Positions 56,775-64,000 of a stretch of 64,000 nucleotides of DNA are shown here, one piece after another. This DNA is from Chromobacterium paludis. GTDB lineage: Bacteria; Pseudomonadota; Gammaproteobacteria; Burkholderiales; Chromobacteriaceae. A model generated the notes under the pieces. It was not told the DNA's origin, did not search any database, and saw nothing but the letters and a program-made list of their open reading frames with translations. Within the stretch, counting starts at the first letter, position 1; every line of letters begins with the position of its first letter. The stretch lies in NCBI RefSeq assembly GCF_008275125.1, contig NZ_CP043473.1, forward strand, positions 3,968,001-4,032,000. The letters are read 5' to 3'. The position numbers and the translations under genes were made by a program.

Positions 56775-57569
56775 TTAACGGATGGGAATGTATAGCTCGG
56801 TCAGTGAATCGGGGTGGTCCGGCGCGAGGAAGCGCTCGTCCATGTATTCGAACTCTATGCCCTCGGCGGCTTCCAGCCCGGCCGCCGGCAGCCAGCTGCC
56901 GTGTATGGCCTGGAAGGTGGCGGGCAGGCCGCTGACCGGGCCGACGTGGCGGAAGCGGGCGTAACGCTGGGCCGGCACCTCCACGGCGGTCATGCCGTCC
57001 GGCACCGGCGCGTCCGGCGGGCTTTGCAGCGCGGCCAGGTAGCGCCAGCCGCCGTCCGGCAAGGGCTGGCACAGGCCGTAGCTGCTGCCGGGGCGGGCGT
57101 CGGCGATTTCATGCTCGCGTTGCAGGAAGCGTTGCCACAGGGCCGGGATGTCGCCTTCGTCCTGGGGGCTCCAGGCGAGGCCGACGACGCGGAAGGCGGG
57201 CAGGTTGACGATGTCGGGTGTTTGCATGATGGTCTGGCTCCATTCGGTTTGCGTGAGATGGCGCTCGATGCGCGCGATCCGCTGCCGCCGCTCCTCGATT
57301 TCTCCCTGCAGCCGTGCGGCGTGTTCGCGTAGCGCTTGGCGTAGGGTTTCCTCATCGGCGCCGCGCAGCCGGGCGATGTCGTCCAGCGACAGGCCCAGCT
57401 CGCGCAGCATGACGATGCGGCCCAGCTCCGCCACCTGCGCCGGCAGGTAGTAGCGGTAGCCGTTGTCGCGGCCGGTGAGGGCCGGGCTGAACAGGCCTAT
57501 GCTGTCGTAATGGCGCAGCGTCTTGGTGCTGAGGCCGTGGCAGCGGGCCAGTTGTCCGATGGTGAGCAT
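56775..57569 (-). CDS. MerR family regulator with GyrI-like ligand domain
   Basis: A 264-residue regulator: MerR winged helix at 1-70 (TIGQLARCHGLSTKTLRHYDSIGLF), a dimer coiled coil (about 75-110), and a C-terminal GyrI-like ligand-binding domain from about 118 (VVGLAWSP; VEVPAQRYARFRHVGPV; ELYIPIR). This is the BmrR-like layout, in which a bound drug or small molecule activates transcription. It lies 94 bases upstream of the dnaN-like gene on the same strand. Its target is unknown. Confidence 0.9.
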   Translation of the reverse strand: MLTIGQLARCHGLSTKTLRHYDSIGLFSPALTGRDNGYRYYLPAQVAELGRIVMLRELGLSLDDIARLRGADEETLRQALREHAARLQGEIEERRQRIARIERHLTQTEWSQTIMQTPDIVNLPAFRVVGLAWSPQDEGDIPALWQRFLQREHEIADARPGSSYGLCQPLPDGGWRYLAALQSPPDAPVPDGMTAVEVPAQRYARFRHVGPVSGLPATFQAIHGSWLPAAGLEAAEGIEFEYMDERFLAPDHPDSLTELYIPIR

Positions 57570-57668
57570 GAGTTTGAGGAATGAGCGACGGATGACGCCA
57601 GTGTGGACCTTGCCCCAAGGGCAAGGTCAAGGCCGGCCTCTCCCGCCAGGAAGAAGCCGGGCATGCGT

Positions 57669-60600
57669 TTACAACAAGACGCGCTCGACGCCGCCGTCGC
57701 GGGCGCGGGCCACGTATTCCGGCAGCCAGTTTTCGCCCAGGATGTGGCGGGCGATCTCCACCACGATGTAGTCGGCCTCGGTGCCGGTATCGTCGTTGTA
57801 GCGCGACAGGCCCTGCAGGCAGGACGGGCAGGAGGTGAGGATCTTCACCGGCTGGGCGGGCGGCTGGCCGCCGGTCAGCGCTTGCAGGTTCTTGTTGATC
57901 TCTTCTTCCTTGCGCGCGCGCACCTGGGTGGCGATGTCCGGCCGGCTGGCGGCGAAGGTGCCGGCCTCGCCGCAGCAGCGGTCGGTCAGCGGCACGCCGC
58001 CGCCCATCAGCTCGTTGACCACCTTCAGCGGCTGGTGGGTCTTCATCGGCGTGTGGCAGGGGTCGTGGTACAGATACTGTTGGCCTTCGATGCCGTCCAG
58101 CTTCACGCCCTTCTCCATCAGGTATTCATGGATGTCGATGACGCGGCAGCCGGGGAAGATGTCCTCGAAGCGGTAGTGCGCCAGCTGGTCGAAACAGGTG
58201 CCGCAGCTGACCACCACGGTCTTGATGTCCAGGTAGTTCAGCGTGTTGGCCACGCGGTGGAACAGCACCCGGTTCTCGGTGGTGATGGCGTCGCCCTTGT
58301 CCTGGTAGCCGGCGCTGGTCTGCGGGTAGCCGCAGCACAGATAGCCCGGCGGCAGCACGGTCTGCGCGCCGACATGCCACAGCATGGCCTGGGTGGCGAG
58401 GCCCACCTGGCTGAACAGCCGCTCCGAGCCGCAGCCGGGGAAGTAGAACACCGCCTCGGCGTCTTCGGCCGCCTTGGGGTTGCGGATCACCGGCACCACG
58501 TGCGGATCTTCCACGTCCAGCAGCGCGCGCGCGGTTTTTTTCGGCAGGCCGCCCGGCATCGGCCGGTTGATGAAATGGATCACCTGCTGCTTGATCGGCG
58601 CCGGGCCGACGGTGGACGGCGGCTGCTTCTTCTGGCCGCCGATCAACCCAAGCCGCTTGCCGAACTGGTTGCCCAGGCGCTGCGCCTTGTAGCCGACGCC
58701 GACCAAGCCGGCGCGTATCGTCTTGACCGTGGCCGGGTCCTTGGCGGTGAGGAAGGCCATGCCCAGCGCGGTGCCGGGGTTGAACTTCTTCTTGCCGGCC
58801 TTGCGCAGGAAGTTGCGCATGGCCACCGACACATCGCCGAAGTCTATCTTGACCGGACAGGGCTTGACGCAGCGGTGGCACACCGTGCAGTGGTCGGCCA
58901 CGTCGGACAGCTCCTCGAAGTGCTTGAGGCTGACGCCGCGGCGGGTTTGCTCCTCGTATAGGAAGGCTTCGGTCAACAGGCCGACGCCGAGTATCTTGTT
59001 GCGCGGGGAGTAGAGCAGGTTGGCGCGCGGCACGTGGGTGGAGCACACCGGCTTGCACTTGCCGCAGCGCAGGCAGTCCTTGATCGAGTTGTTGATTTCG
59101 CCGATGTCGGACTGCTCCAGGATCAGCGACTCCGCGCCCAGCAGCGAGAACGACGGGGTGTAGGCCAGCGCCAGGTCCGCGCCCGGCAAGAGCTTGCCGC
59201 GGTTGAAGTGGCCATTGGGGTCCACTTGAGCCTTGTAGGCGCGGAAGGGGGCGATTTCGTCGTCGCGGAGGAATTCCAGCTTGGTGATGCCGATGCCGTG
59301 CTCGCCGGAGATGACGCCGCCCAAGGAACGGGCCAGCGCCATGATGCGCACCACCGCCTGGTGGGCGGTTTGCAGCATGCGGTAGTTGTCGGAGTTGACC
59401 GGCAGGTTGGTGTGGACGTTGCCGTCGCCGGCGTGCATGTGCAGCGCCACGAACACCCGGCCGCGCAGCACGTGCTGCTGCAGCTCGCGGATGGCGGCGC
59501 GGATGCCGGCGGCGGCGCTGCCGGAGAAGATCTGTTCCAGCTCGGCCAGCACTTCGCGTTTCCAGCTGACGCGCAGGACGAAGTCGCGCAACGCGTGGAA
59601 TACGGTGGCCGGTTGCGCGGCGCGGTCTTCCAGCGGCGCGTCCGGCCAGCGGCCCGCGTATTCGTGGAAGGGCGCGTCCATATTGTCCAGCAGCCACTGC
59701 CAACGGTCGCGGTTGACGGCCAGCATGGACAGCGCGGCGGCGCGGCGGTCGCCGATCAGCTCTTCCGACGGCAGGTTGGTGTCCATCTTGTCCACCGGCA
59801 GCCGGCCGTGGAAGTACTCGGTCAGCGTGTCCAGCAGTTCTATCTTGTTGGCGATGGACAGCTCGATATTGATGCGCTCGATGCCGTCGCTGTAGTCGCC
59901 GAGGCGCGGCAGCGGGATCACCACGTCCTCGTTGATCTTGAAGGCGTTGGTGTGCTTGGCGATGGCGGCGGTGCGGCTGCGGTCCAGCCAGAAGGTCTTG
60001 CGCGCCTCCGGCGTCACCGCGATGAAGCCTTCGCCGTGGCGGGCGTTGGCGATGCGCACCACCTGGCTGGCGGCTTCCGCCACCGCGTTTTCGTCGTCGG
60101 ACACGATGTCGGCGATCAGCACCATCTTGGGCCGGCCCTTGCTCTTGGCCTTGGTGGCGTAGCCGACGGCGCGCACATAGCGCCAGTCCAGGTGCTCCAG
60201 GCCGGCCAGCTGTACGCCGGCCGCAAGGCAAGCGCCGCCCGGCTTGAACAGGTCGGTGATCTCCACGATGGCCGGCGTGGCCTCGGCCACGGTGCCGAAG
60301 AACTCCAGGCAGACGGTGCGGGTATGACCGGGCATCTTGTGCAGCACGAAGCGGGCGCTGGTGATGATGCCGTCGCAGCCTTCCTTCTGCACGCCGGGCA
60401 GGCCGGCCAGGAATTTGTCGGTGACGTCCTTGCCCAGGCCCACTTTGCGGAAGGCGCTGCCGGGGATGATCAGCTCGCGGCTGCTTTCCACCGTCTGGCC
60501 GTCGTCGGCCAGCCGCGACACGCGGAAACGCGCTTCTTCCACGTCGTGGATCTTGCCGTAGTTGTGTCCGATGCGTTCCACCAGCTGCCAATGGCCGTTC

Positions 60601-61523
60601 GGGTCCACCATTTTCCAGCTGGCCAGATTGTCCAGCGTGGTGCCCCACAGCACGGCCTTCTTGCCGCCGGCGTTCATGGCGATATTGCCGCCGATACAGG
60701 AGGCTTCGGCCGAGGTGGGGTCCACCGCGAATACCAGTCCGGCGGCGGCAGCGGCCTCGGACACGCGGGCGGTGACTACGCCGGCGCCGCAGGAAATGGT
60801 GGCGCGCGGGCCCGAGAGCCCCGGCAGCTCGATGTGCTCGACGCCCAGGTGGCGATCCAGTTTTTCGGTGTTGATCACCGCGCTCATGCGGTCCAGCGGC
60901 ACCGCGCCGCCGGTGTAGCCGGTGCCGCCGCCGCGCGGGATGATGGTGAGTCCCAGCTCGATGCAGGCGCGCACCAGCGGCGCCATCTCAGCCTCGTTGT
61001 CCGGGCTCAGCACCACGAAGGGGTATTCCACGCGCCAGTCGGTGGCGTCGGTGACGTGGGCCACGCGCGACAGGCCGTCGAACAGAATGTTGTCGCGGCG
61101 GGTCAGCCGGCTCAGCTTTTTCAGCACGCGGGCGCGCAGCTCGCGCGTGTCGTCGAACTGGCGGGCGAAGGCGTCCACCGCCTCGCGCGCGGCGGCTATC
61201 ATCAGCTGCACCTTGTCGTTGCCGTCGCGGCGCTTTTCGATCTCGGCCAGGCGGTGGCGCATCGCCTCCACCAGCGCGGACAGGCGCTTGGGATTGTCCA
61301 GCAGATCGTCCACCAGATAGGGATTGCGGTCCACCACCCAGATATCGCCCAGCACCTCGAACAGCATCCGCGCGGAGCGGCCGGTCTTGCGCTGGCCGCG
61401 CAAGTCGTCCAGCAGTCTCCACATCGGTTCGCCTAACAGGCGAATCACGATTTCGCGGTCGGAATACGAGGTGTAGTTGTACGGGATCTCCCGCAGGCGC
61501 TGTTCGCTGGTGATGGCTGTCAT
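57669..61523 (-). CDS. DUF3683 FAD-linked, Fe-S oxidoreductase (D-lactate dehydrogenase-like)
   Basis: A 1284-residue enzyme with a DUF3683 N-terminal domain, a PCMH-type FAD domain ([20 protein letters not shown] near residue 200; [19 protein letters not shown]), an FAD-linked oxidase C-terminal domain ([27 protein letters not shown]), a pair of 4Fe-4S motifs ([23 protein letters not shown]) and two Cys-rich CCG domains ([21 protein letters not shown]). The whole unit passes electrons from a 2-hydroxyacid, likely D-lactate or similar, to the quinone pool. The ATG at 61523 is preferred to a TTG at 61532. Confidence 0.9.
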   Translation of the reverse strand: MTAITSEQRLREIPYNYTSYSDREIVIRLLGEPMWRLLDDLRGQRKTGRSARMLFEVLGDIWVVDRNPYLVDDLLDNPKRLSALVEAMRHRLAEIEKRRDGNDKVQLMIAAAREAVDAFARQFDDTRELRARVLKKLSRLTRRDNILFDGLSRVAHVTDATDWRVEYPFVVLSPDNEAEMAPLVRACIELGLTIIPRGGGTGYTGGAVPLDRMSAVINTEKLDRHLGVEHIELPGLSGPRATISCGAGVVTARVSEAAAAAGLVFAVDPTSAEASCIGGNIAMNAGGKKAVLWGTTLDNLASWKMVDPNGHWQLVERIGHNYGKIHDVEEARFRVSRLADDGQTVESSRELIIPGSAFRKVGLGKDVTDKFLAGLPGVQKEGCDGIITSARFVLHKMPGHTRTVCLEFFGTVAEATPAIVEITDLFKPGGACLAAGVQLAGLEHLDWRYVRAVGYATKAKSKGRPKMVLIADIVSDDENAVAEAASQVVRIANARHGEGFIAVTPEARKTFWLDRSRTAAIAKHTNAFKINEDVVIPLPRLGDYSDGIERINIELSIANKIELLDTLTEYFHGRLPVDKMDTNLPSEELIGDRRAAALSMLAVNRDRWQWLLDNMDAPFHEYAGRWPDAPLEDRAAQPATVFHALRDFVLRVSWKREVLAELEQIFSGSAAAGIRAAIRELQQHVLRGRVFVALHMHAGDGNVHTNLPVNSDNYRMLQTAHQAVVRIMALARSLGGVISGEHGIGITKLEFLRDDEIAPFRAYKAQVDPNGHFNRGKLLPGADLALAYTPSFSLLGAESLILEQSDIGEINNSIKDCLRCGKCKPVCSTHVPRANLLYSPRNKILGVGLLTEAFLYEEQTRRGVSLKHFEELSDVADHCTVCHRCVKPCPVKIDFGDVSVAMRNFLRKAGKKKFNPGTALGMAFLTAKDPATVKTIRAGLVGVGYKAQRLGNQFGKRLGLIGGQKKQPPSTVGPAPIKQQVIHFINRPMPGGLPKKTARALLDVEDPHVVPVIRNPKAAEDAEAVFYFPGCGSERLFSQVGLATQAMLWHVGAQTVLPPGYLCCGYPQTSAGYQDKGDAITTENRVLFHRVANTLNYLDIKTVVVSCGTCFDQLAHYRFEDIFPGCRVIDIHEYLMEKGVKLDGIEGQQYLYHDPCHTPMKTHQPLKVVNELMGGGVPLTDRCCGEAGTFAASRPDIATQVRARKEEEINKNLQALTGGQPPAQPVKILTSCPSCLQGLSRYNDDTGTEADYIVVEIARHILGENWLPEYVARARDGGVERVLL

Positions 61524-61841
61524 TGTCCGCAAGCTGGCTTTTATTAGAGGAATGTCTGCCAGTGTAGCGTAATTGTTGCGATGCGAAAAACCCGACTTGA
61601 ACAGGGATTTTCCCTCTTTAGATCAAGAGATTGTGGGCGGCATGCGCGCGCATCATGGCGCTTTTTTTGTATATTTTATTCAATGCCCCCGTATGGCGCG
61701 CGCCGCCTTTTCGTCATTTTGCTTTTGCTTAGGATATGACTATGAGTTTTTCTATTTACGGCTGGCGGGCGTTTTTGGGTAAGCTAGCGTTTTTGAACCT
61801 TTCCCGGCCGGGAAAGCGCACGATTGAGAAGGATAATGACT
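61524..61841. other. Intergenic region between divergent DUF3683 and lemA genes
   Basis: About 320 bases, AT-richer than the flanking genes, holding the promoters of both. Around 61730 and 61829 the similar sequences AGGATATGACTATG and AGGATAATGACTATG occur; the second is the lemA start region. The short frame from 61736 is probably not a gene. Confidence 0.4.
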
Positions 61842-62438
61842 ATGTGGAAGAAGATTCTGTTGATGTTGTTGCTGGTGTCGTCGCTGAGCGGCTGCGGCTA
61901 CAACGCCATGCAAGCGCAGGACGAGGCGGCTAACGCCGCCTGGTCCGAGGTGCTGAACCAATACCAGCGCCGCGCCGACCTGATTCCCAATCTGGTGAAG
62001 ACGGTGCAGGGCTACGCCAAGCATGAGAAGGAGGTGCTGACCCAGGTGACGGAGGCGCGCGCCCGCGTCGGCAGCATCCAGATGGATGCCGATTCGGCCA
62101 CCGACGAGAACAAGCTCAAGCAATTCTCCGCCGCGCAGAATCAACTGGGTTCGGCGCTGTCCCGCCTGTTGGTGGTGTCGGAAAACTACCCGCAACTGAA
62201 GGCCGATCAGTCCTTCCGCGATTTGCAGGCGCAGCTGGAGGGCACGGAAAACCGCATCGCCCTGGCGCGCAAGCGTTATATCGACGCGGTGCAATACTAC
62301 AACAGCACTGTGCGCAGCTTCCCCAATAACCTGACCGCCAAGATGTTCAACCTGAAGACGCGCCCGAATTTCACCGTGGAAAACGAGAAGGCGATCTCCG
62401 CGCCGCCGCAGGTGAGCTTCGACGAGCAGGGCAAGTAA
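61842..62438 (+). CDS. LemA family lipoprotein
   Basis: A 198-residue LemA protein. The N-terminus is a lipoprotein signal (LLLVSSLSGCGYN, lipobox Cys at about residue 18). The mature helical domain shows NQYQRRADLIPNLVKTVQGYAKHE and VRSFPNNLTAKMF, the family markers. LemA proteins are membrane-attached with unclear function. The ATG at 61842 has AAGGA 8 bases upstream. The TPM gene follows after one base. Confidence 0.93.
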   Translation: MWKKILLMLLLVSSLSGCGYNAMQAQDEAANAAWSEVLNQYQRRADLIPNLVKTVQGYAKHEKEVLTQVTEARARVGSIQMDADSATDENKLKQFSAAQNQLGSALSRLLVVSENYPQLKADQSFRDLQAQLEGTENRIALARKRYIDAVQYYNSTVRSFPNNLTAKMFNLKTRPNFTVENEKAISAPPQVSFDEQGK

Positions 62439-62439
62439 G

Positions 62440-63285
62440 ATGCGCCGCGCATGGGTCTGGCTGGTTTTCGCGCTGTGCTTGCTGGCGGGCGTGGCGCGGG
62501 CCGAGGTGGCGGTGCCGCCGCCCAGCTCGCCGGTGATAGACCAGGCGGCTTTCCTGAGCGCGGACGAGCGCGGCCAGCTGGAGAAGCAGCTGCTGGACTT
62601 CCATCAGCGCAAGGGCAGCCAGCTGGCGGTGCTGATCGTGCCGTCGGTGGCCCCGGAAACGCCGTTCGACTACGGCACGCGGGTGATGGACAGCTGGAAG
62701 CTGGGACGCAAGGGTGTAGACGATGGCGTGCTGCTGCTGATCGTGACCGATGCGCACAAGACCCAGCTGCTGGTGGGCCGCGGCCTGGAGGGCGCGATTC
62801 CGGACATCTACGCCAAGCGCATCCTGCAGGACACCTTGCGCCCCTTGTTCAAACAGGGCCTGCGCCTGCAGGGCCTGCAGGCCGCCGCGACGCAGATAGA
62901 GGGCTTGATCGACGGCGAAAAACTGCCGGAACCGAAGCGACAGGCCACGCAAGACGGTGGCTGGGAAGACAGCTGGCCGTTGCTGGCCTTCTTCCTGCTG
63001 ATGGGGTCCGGCCTGGCCGGCAAGCTGTTTGGCCGCTTGATCGGCAGCTTCATCATCGGCAGCCTCAGCATCGCGCTGTCCTTGCTGCTGGGCGCGGGCG
63101 CGCTGATGGCCGTGCTGATAGGCGCGGTGGCGGCCGGGCTGTGCCTGGCCTTGGGCGAGCATGGCCTGTCCCTGGCCAGCTGGGGCAGTTGGGGGGGCGG
63201 CGGCGGCGGTTCTTCCGACAGCGGCAGCGGTTGGTCCGGCGGCGGGGGCGACTTTGGCGGCGGCGGCGCGTCGGGAGACTGGTGA
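62440..63285 (+). CDS. TPM domain membrane protein, YgcG-like
   Basis: A 281-residue protein: signal peptide (ends ARAEVAVP), an extracytoplasmic TPM domain at about 30-175 (VIDQAAFLSADERGQLEKQL; LLIVTDAHKTQLLVGRGLEG), then two or three membrane segments (WPLLAFFLLMGSGLAG; IGSLSIALSLLLGAGALM; AVLIGAVAAGLCLAL) and a Gly/Ser-rich tail of about 30 residues. TPM proteins next to lemA are common and may help membrane-protein quality control. The stop overlaps the next start. Confidence 0.9.
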   Translation: MRRAWVWLVFALCLLAGVARAEVAVPPPSSPVIDQAAFLSADERGQLEKQLLDFHQRKGSQLAVLIVPSVAPETPFDYGTRVMDSWKLGRKGVDDGVLLLIVTDAHKTQLLVGRGLEGAIPDIYAKRILQDTLRPLFKQGLRLQGLQAAATQIEGLIDGEKLPEPKRQATQDGGWEDSWPLLAFFLLMGSGLAGKLFGRLIGSFIIGSLSIALSLLLGAGALMAVLIGAVAAGLCLALGEHGLSLASWGSWGGGGGGSSDSGSGWSGGGGDFGGGGASGDW

Positions 63286-63788
63286 TGAATCAATGGCAAA
63301 GAGTTTGGCGCCACTTGTGCAGCACGGGCTGGCAGGCGCGCCGTCAATTCCCGGCGGCCGAATTGGCGAGGCTGGAGCGGCAGATCGCCGAGTCCGAGCG
63401 CGCGCATCGCGGCCAGTTGCGTTTCGTGGTGGAGTCCGCGCTGGACTGGCGCGCCGCCTGGCGCGGACTGAGCGCGCGGCAGCGGGCGCTGCAGTGGTTC
63501 GGCGAGCTGCGGGTGTGGGACACCGAGGAGAACACCGGCGTGCTGGTGTATCTCTTGCTGGCGGAGCGGCGCATCGAGATCGTGGCTGACCGCGGCATCA
63601 ATCGCCTGGCGCCGGAGCGGGAGTGGGGCGATATCTGCGCGCAGATGCAGCAGGCTTTTGCCGCGGGCGAGCATGTGGCCGGCCTGGAGCTGGGTTTGCG
63701 GCGCATCCACGCCCTGCTGGCGCGGCATGCGCCGCGCGGCGACGCGCCCTTCGTCAATGAATTGCCTGATCAGGTGATCGTGCGCTGA
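63285..63788 (+). CDS. TPM domain protein without signal peptide
   Basis: A 167-residue protein with a TPM domain (ELARLERQIAESERAHRGQL; LLAERRIEIVADRGINRLAP; LGLRRIHALLARHAP). There is no signal peptide or membrane segment, so it should be cytoplasmic, facing the other side of the membrane from the upstream TPM protein. It overlaps that gene by one base, so it is translationally coupled. Confidence 0.88.
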   Translation: MNQWQRVWRHLCSTGWQARRQFPAAELARLERQIAESERAHRGQLRFVVESALDWRAAWRGLSARQRALQWFGELRVWDTEENTGVLVYLLLAERRIEIVADRGINRLAPEREWGDICAQMQQAFAAGEHVAGLELGLRRIHALLARHAPRGDAPFVNELPDQVIVR

Positions 63789-63803
63789 GCGGCGCGGTGG
63801 ATT

Positions 63804-64000
63804 TCAGCCGGCGGAGCGCAGCGCCAGTTGTTCCGCCAATTGCACGGCTTCGACCAGGCTGCCCGAGTCGGCGCGGCCGCTGCCGGCCAGGTCCAGTGCC
63901 GTGCCGTGGTCCACCGAGGTGCGGATGATGGGCAGGCCCAGCGTGATGTTGACGCCGGCGCCGAAGCTGGCGTGCTTGAGCACCGGCAGGCCCTGGTCGT
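63804..64000 (-). CDS. pdxA: 4-hydroxythreonine-4-phosphate dehydrogenase, C-terminal part
   Basis: The last 65 residues or so of PdxA, of vitamin B6 synthesis; the N-terminal part is beyond the right edge. The family end is clear: [20 protein letters not shown] followed by [19 protein letters not shown], including the His and Asp near the metal site. It converges with the TPM gene. Confidence 0.93.
   Translation of the reverse strand, partial: DQGLPVLKHASFGAGVNITLGLPIIRTSVDHGTALDLAGSGRADSGSLVEAVQLAEQLALRSAG

Noticed and set aside
61736..61933. A 65-residue frame upstream of and overlapping lemA
   Set aside because: It has a ribosome-like site but runs out of frame into lemA and has no family features.

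Overview
The window reads as chromosomal DNA of a high-G+C betaproteobacterium of the order Neisseriales, most like Chromobacterium. This is inference from gene content and order: a secreted GH18 chitinase with an N-terminal chitin-binding module, the blocks topA-smg-dprA-LysM / def-fmt-htpX-rsmB-DUF4390-ntrY-ntrX, the proteobacterial gshA type next to gshB, a DUF3683 FAD/Fe-S oxidoreductase, and codon use with about two-thirds G+C nearly everywhere. No phage, insertion sequence, plasmid gene, rRNA or CRISPR array was seen. Both ends cut genes: a secreted protein at the left and pdxA at the right.

Layout. 1-5.5 kb: cupin, then an AT-richer stretch holding a stand-alone thioester reductase, followed by an MFS exporter, a beta-ketoadipyl-CoA-type thiolase and a convergent LysR regulator. 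5.6-12.3 kb: proA, an MFS transporter, a hydrolase, a MarR regulator with a large palindromic operator candidate, an LprI-like protein, an AcpA-like phosphatase and dciA. 12.4-17.8 kb: a two-gene ABC importer of the nitrate/sulfonate class without a binding protein, and a PhoD phosphatase. 18-27 kb: secA, a DUF2087 protein, a TlpA thioredoxin, a PfkB kinase, gshA-gshB, dgkA and two small membrane proteins. 27-40.2 kb: topA, smg, dprA and a LysM protein on the minus strand, then def, fmt, htpX, rsmB, a DUF4390 protein and the NtrY/NtrX two-component pair on the plus strand. 40.3-45.1 kb: moeB-like, TlpA-like, YbgC, an unknown protein, TonB, Dps, YggU, FxsA, CutA. 45.2-45.7 kb: five tRNA-Lys genes in one unit. 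45.8-54 kb: small exported proteins, pyrE, xth, hydrolases, a sulfurtransferase, a HIT protein, a CNNM/CorC protein, a His/Lys-rich secreted peptide, chitinase. 54-64 kb: a cysteine hydrolase, a hydroxyacid dehydrogenase, an orphan DNA sliding clamp gene (dnaN-like), a MerR regulator, a 1284-residue FAD/Fe-S protein, and a lemA-TPM-TPM unit.

Most of the window is housekeeping. The parts that stand out are the orphan dnaN with changed cleft residues, the AT-rich thioester-reductase locus, an NtrX whose AAA+ module has lost its Walker A lysine and sigma54 loop, the His/Lys-rich secreted peptide with a tandem TTACAC repeat upstream, two families of palindromic intergenic repeats that run into coding ends, and a hairpin covering the start of the DUF2087 gene. 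I did not find a defence system or a large biosynthetic cluster.
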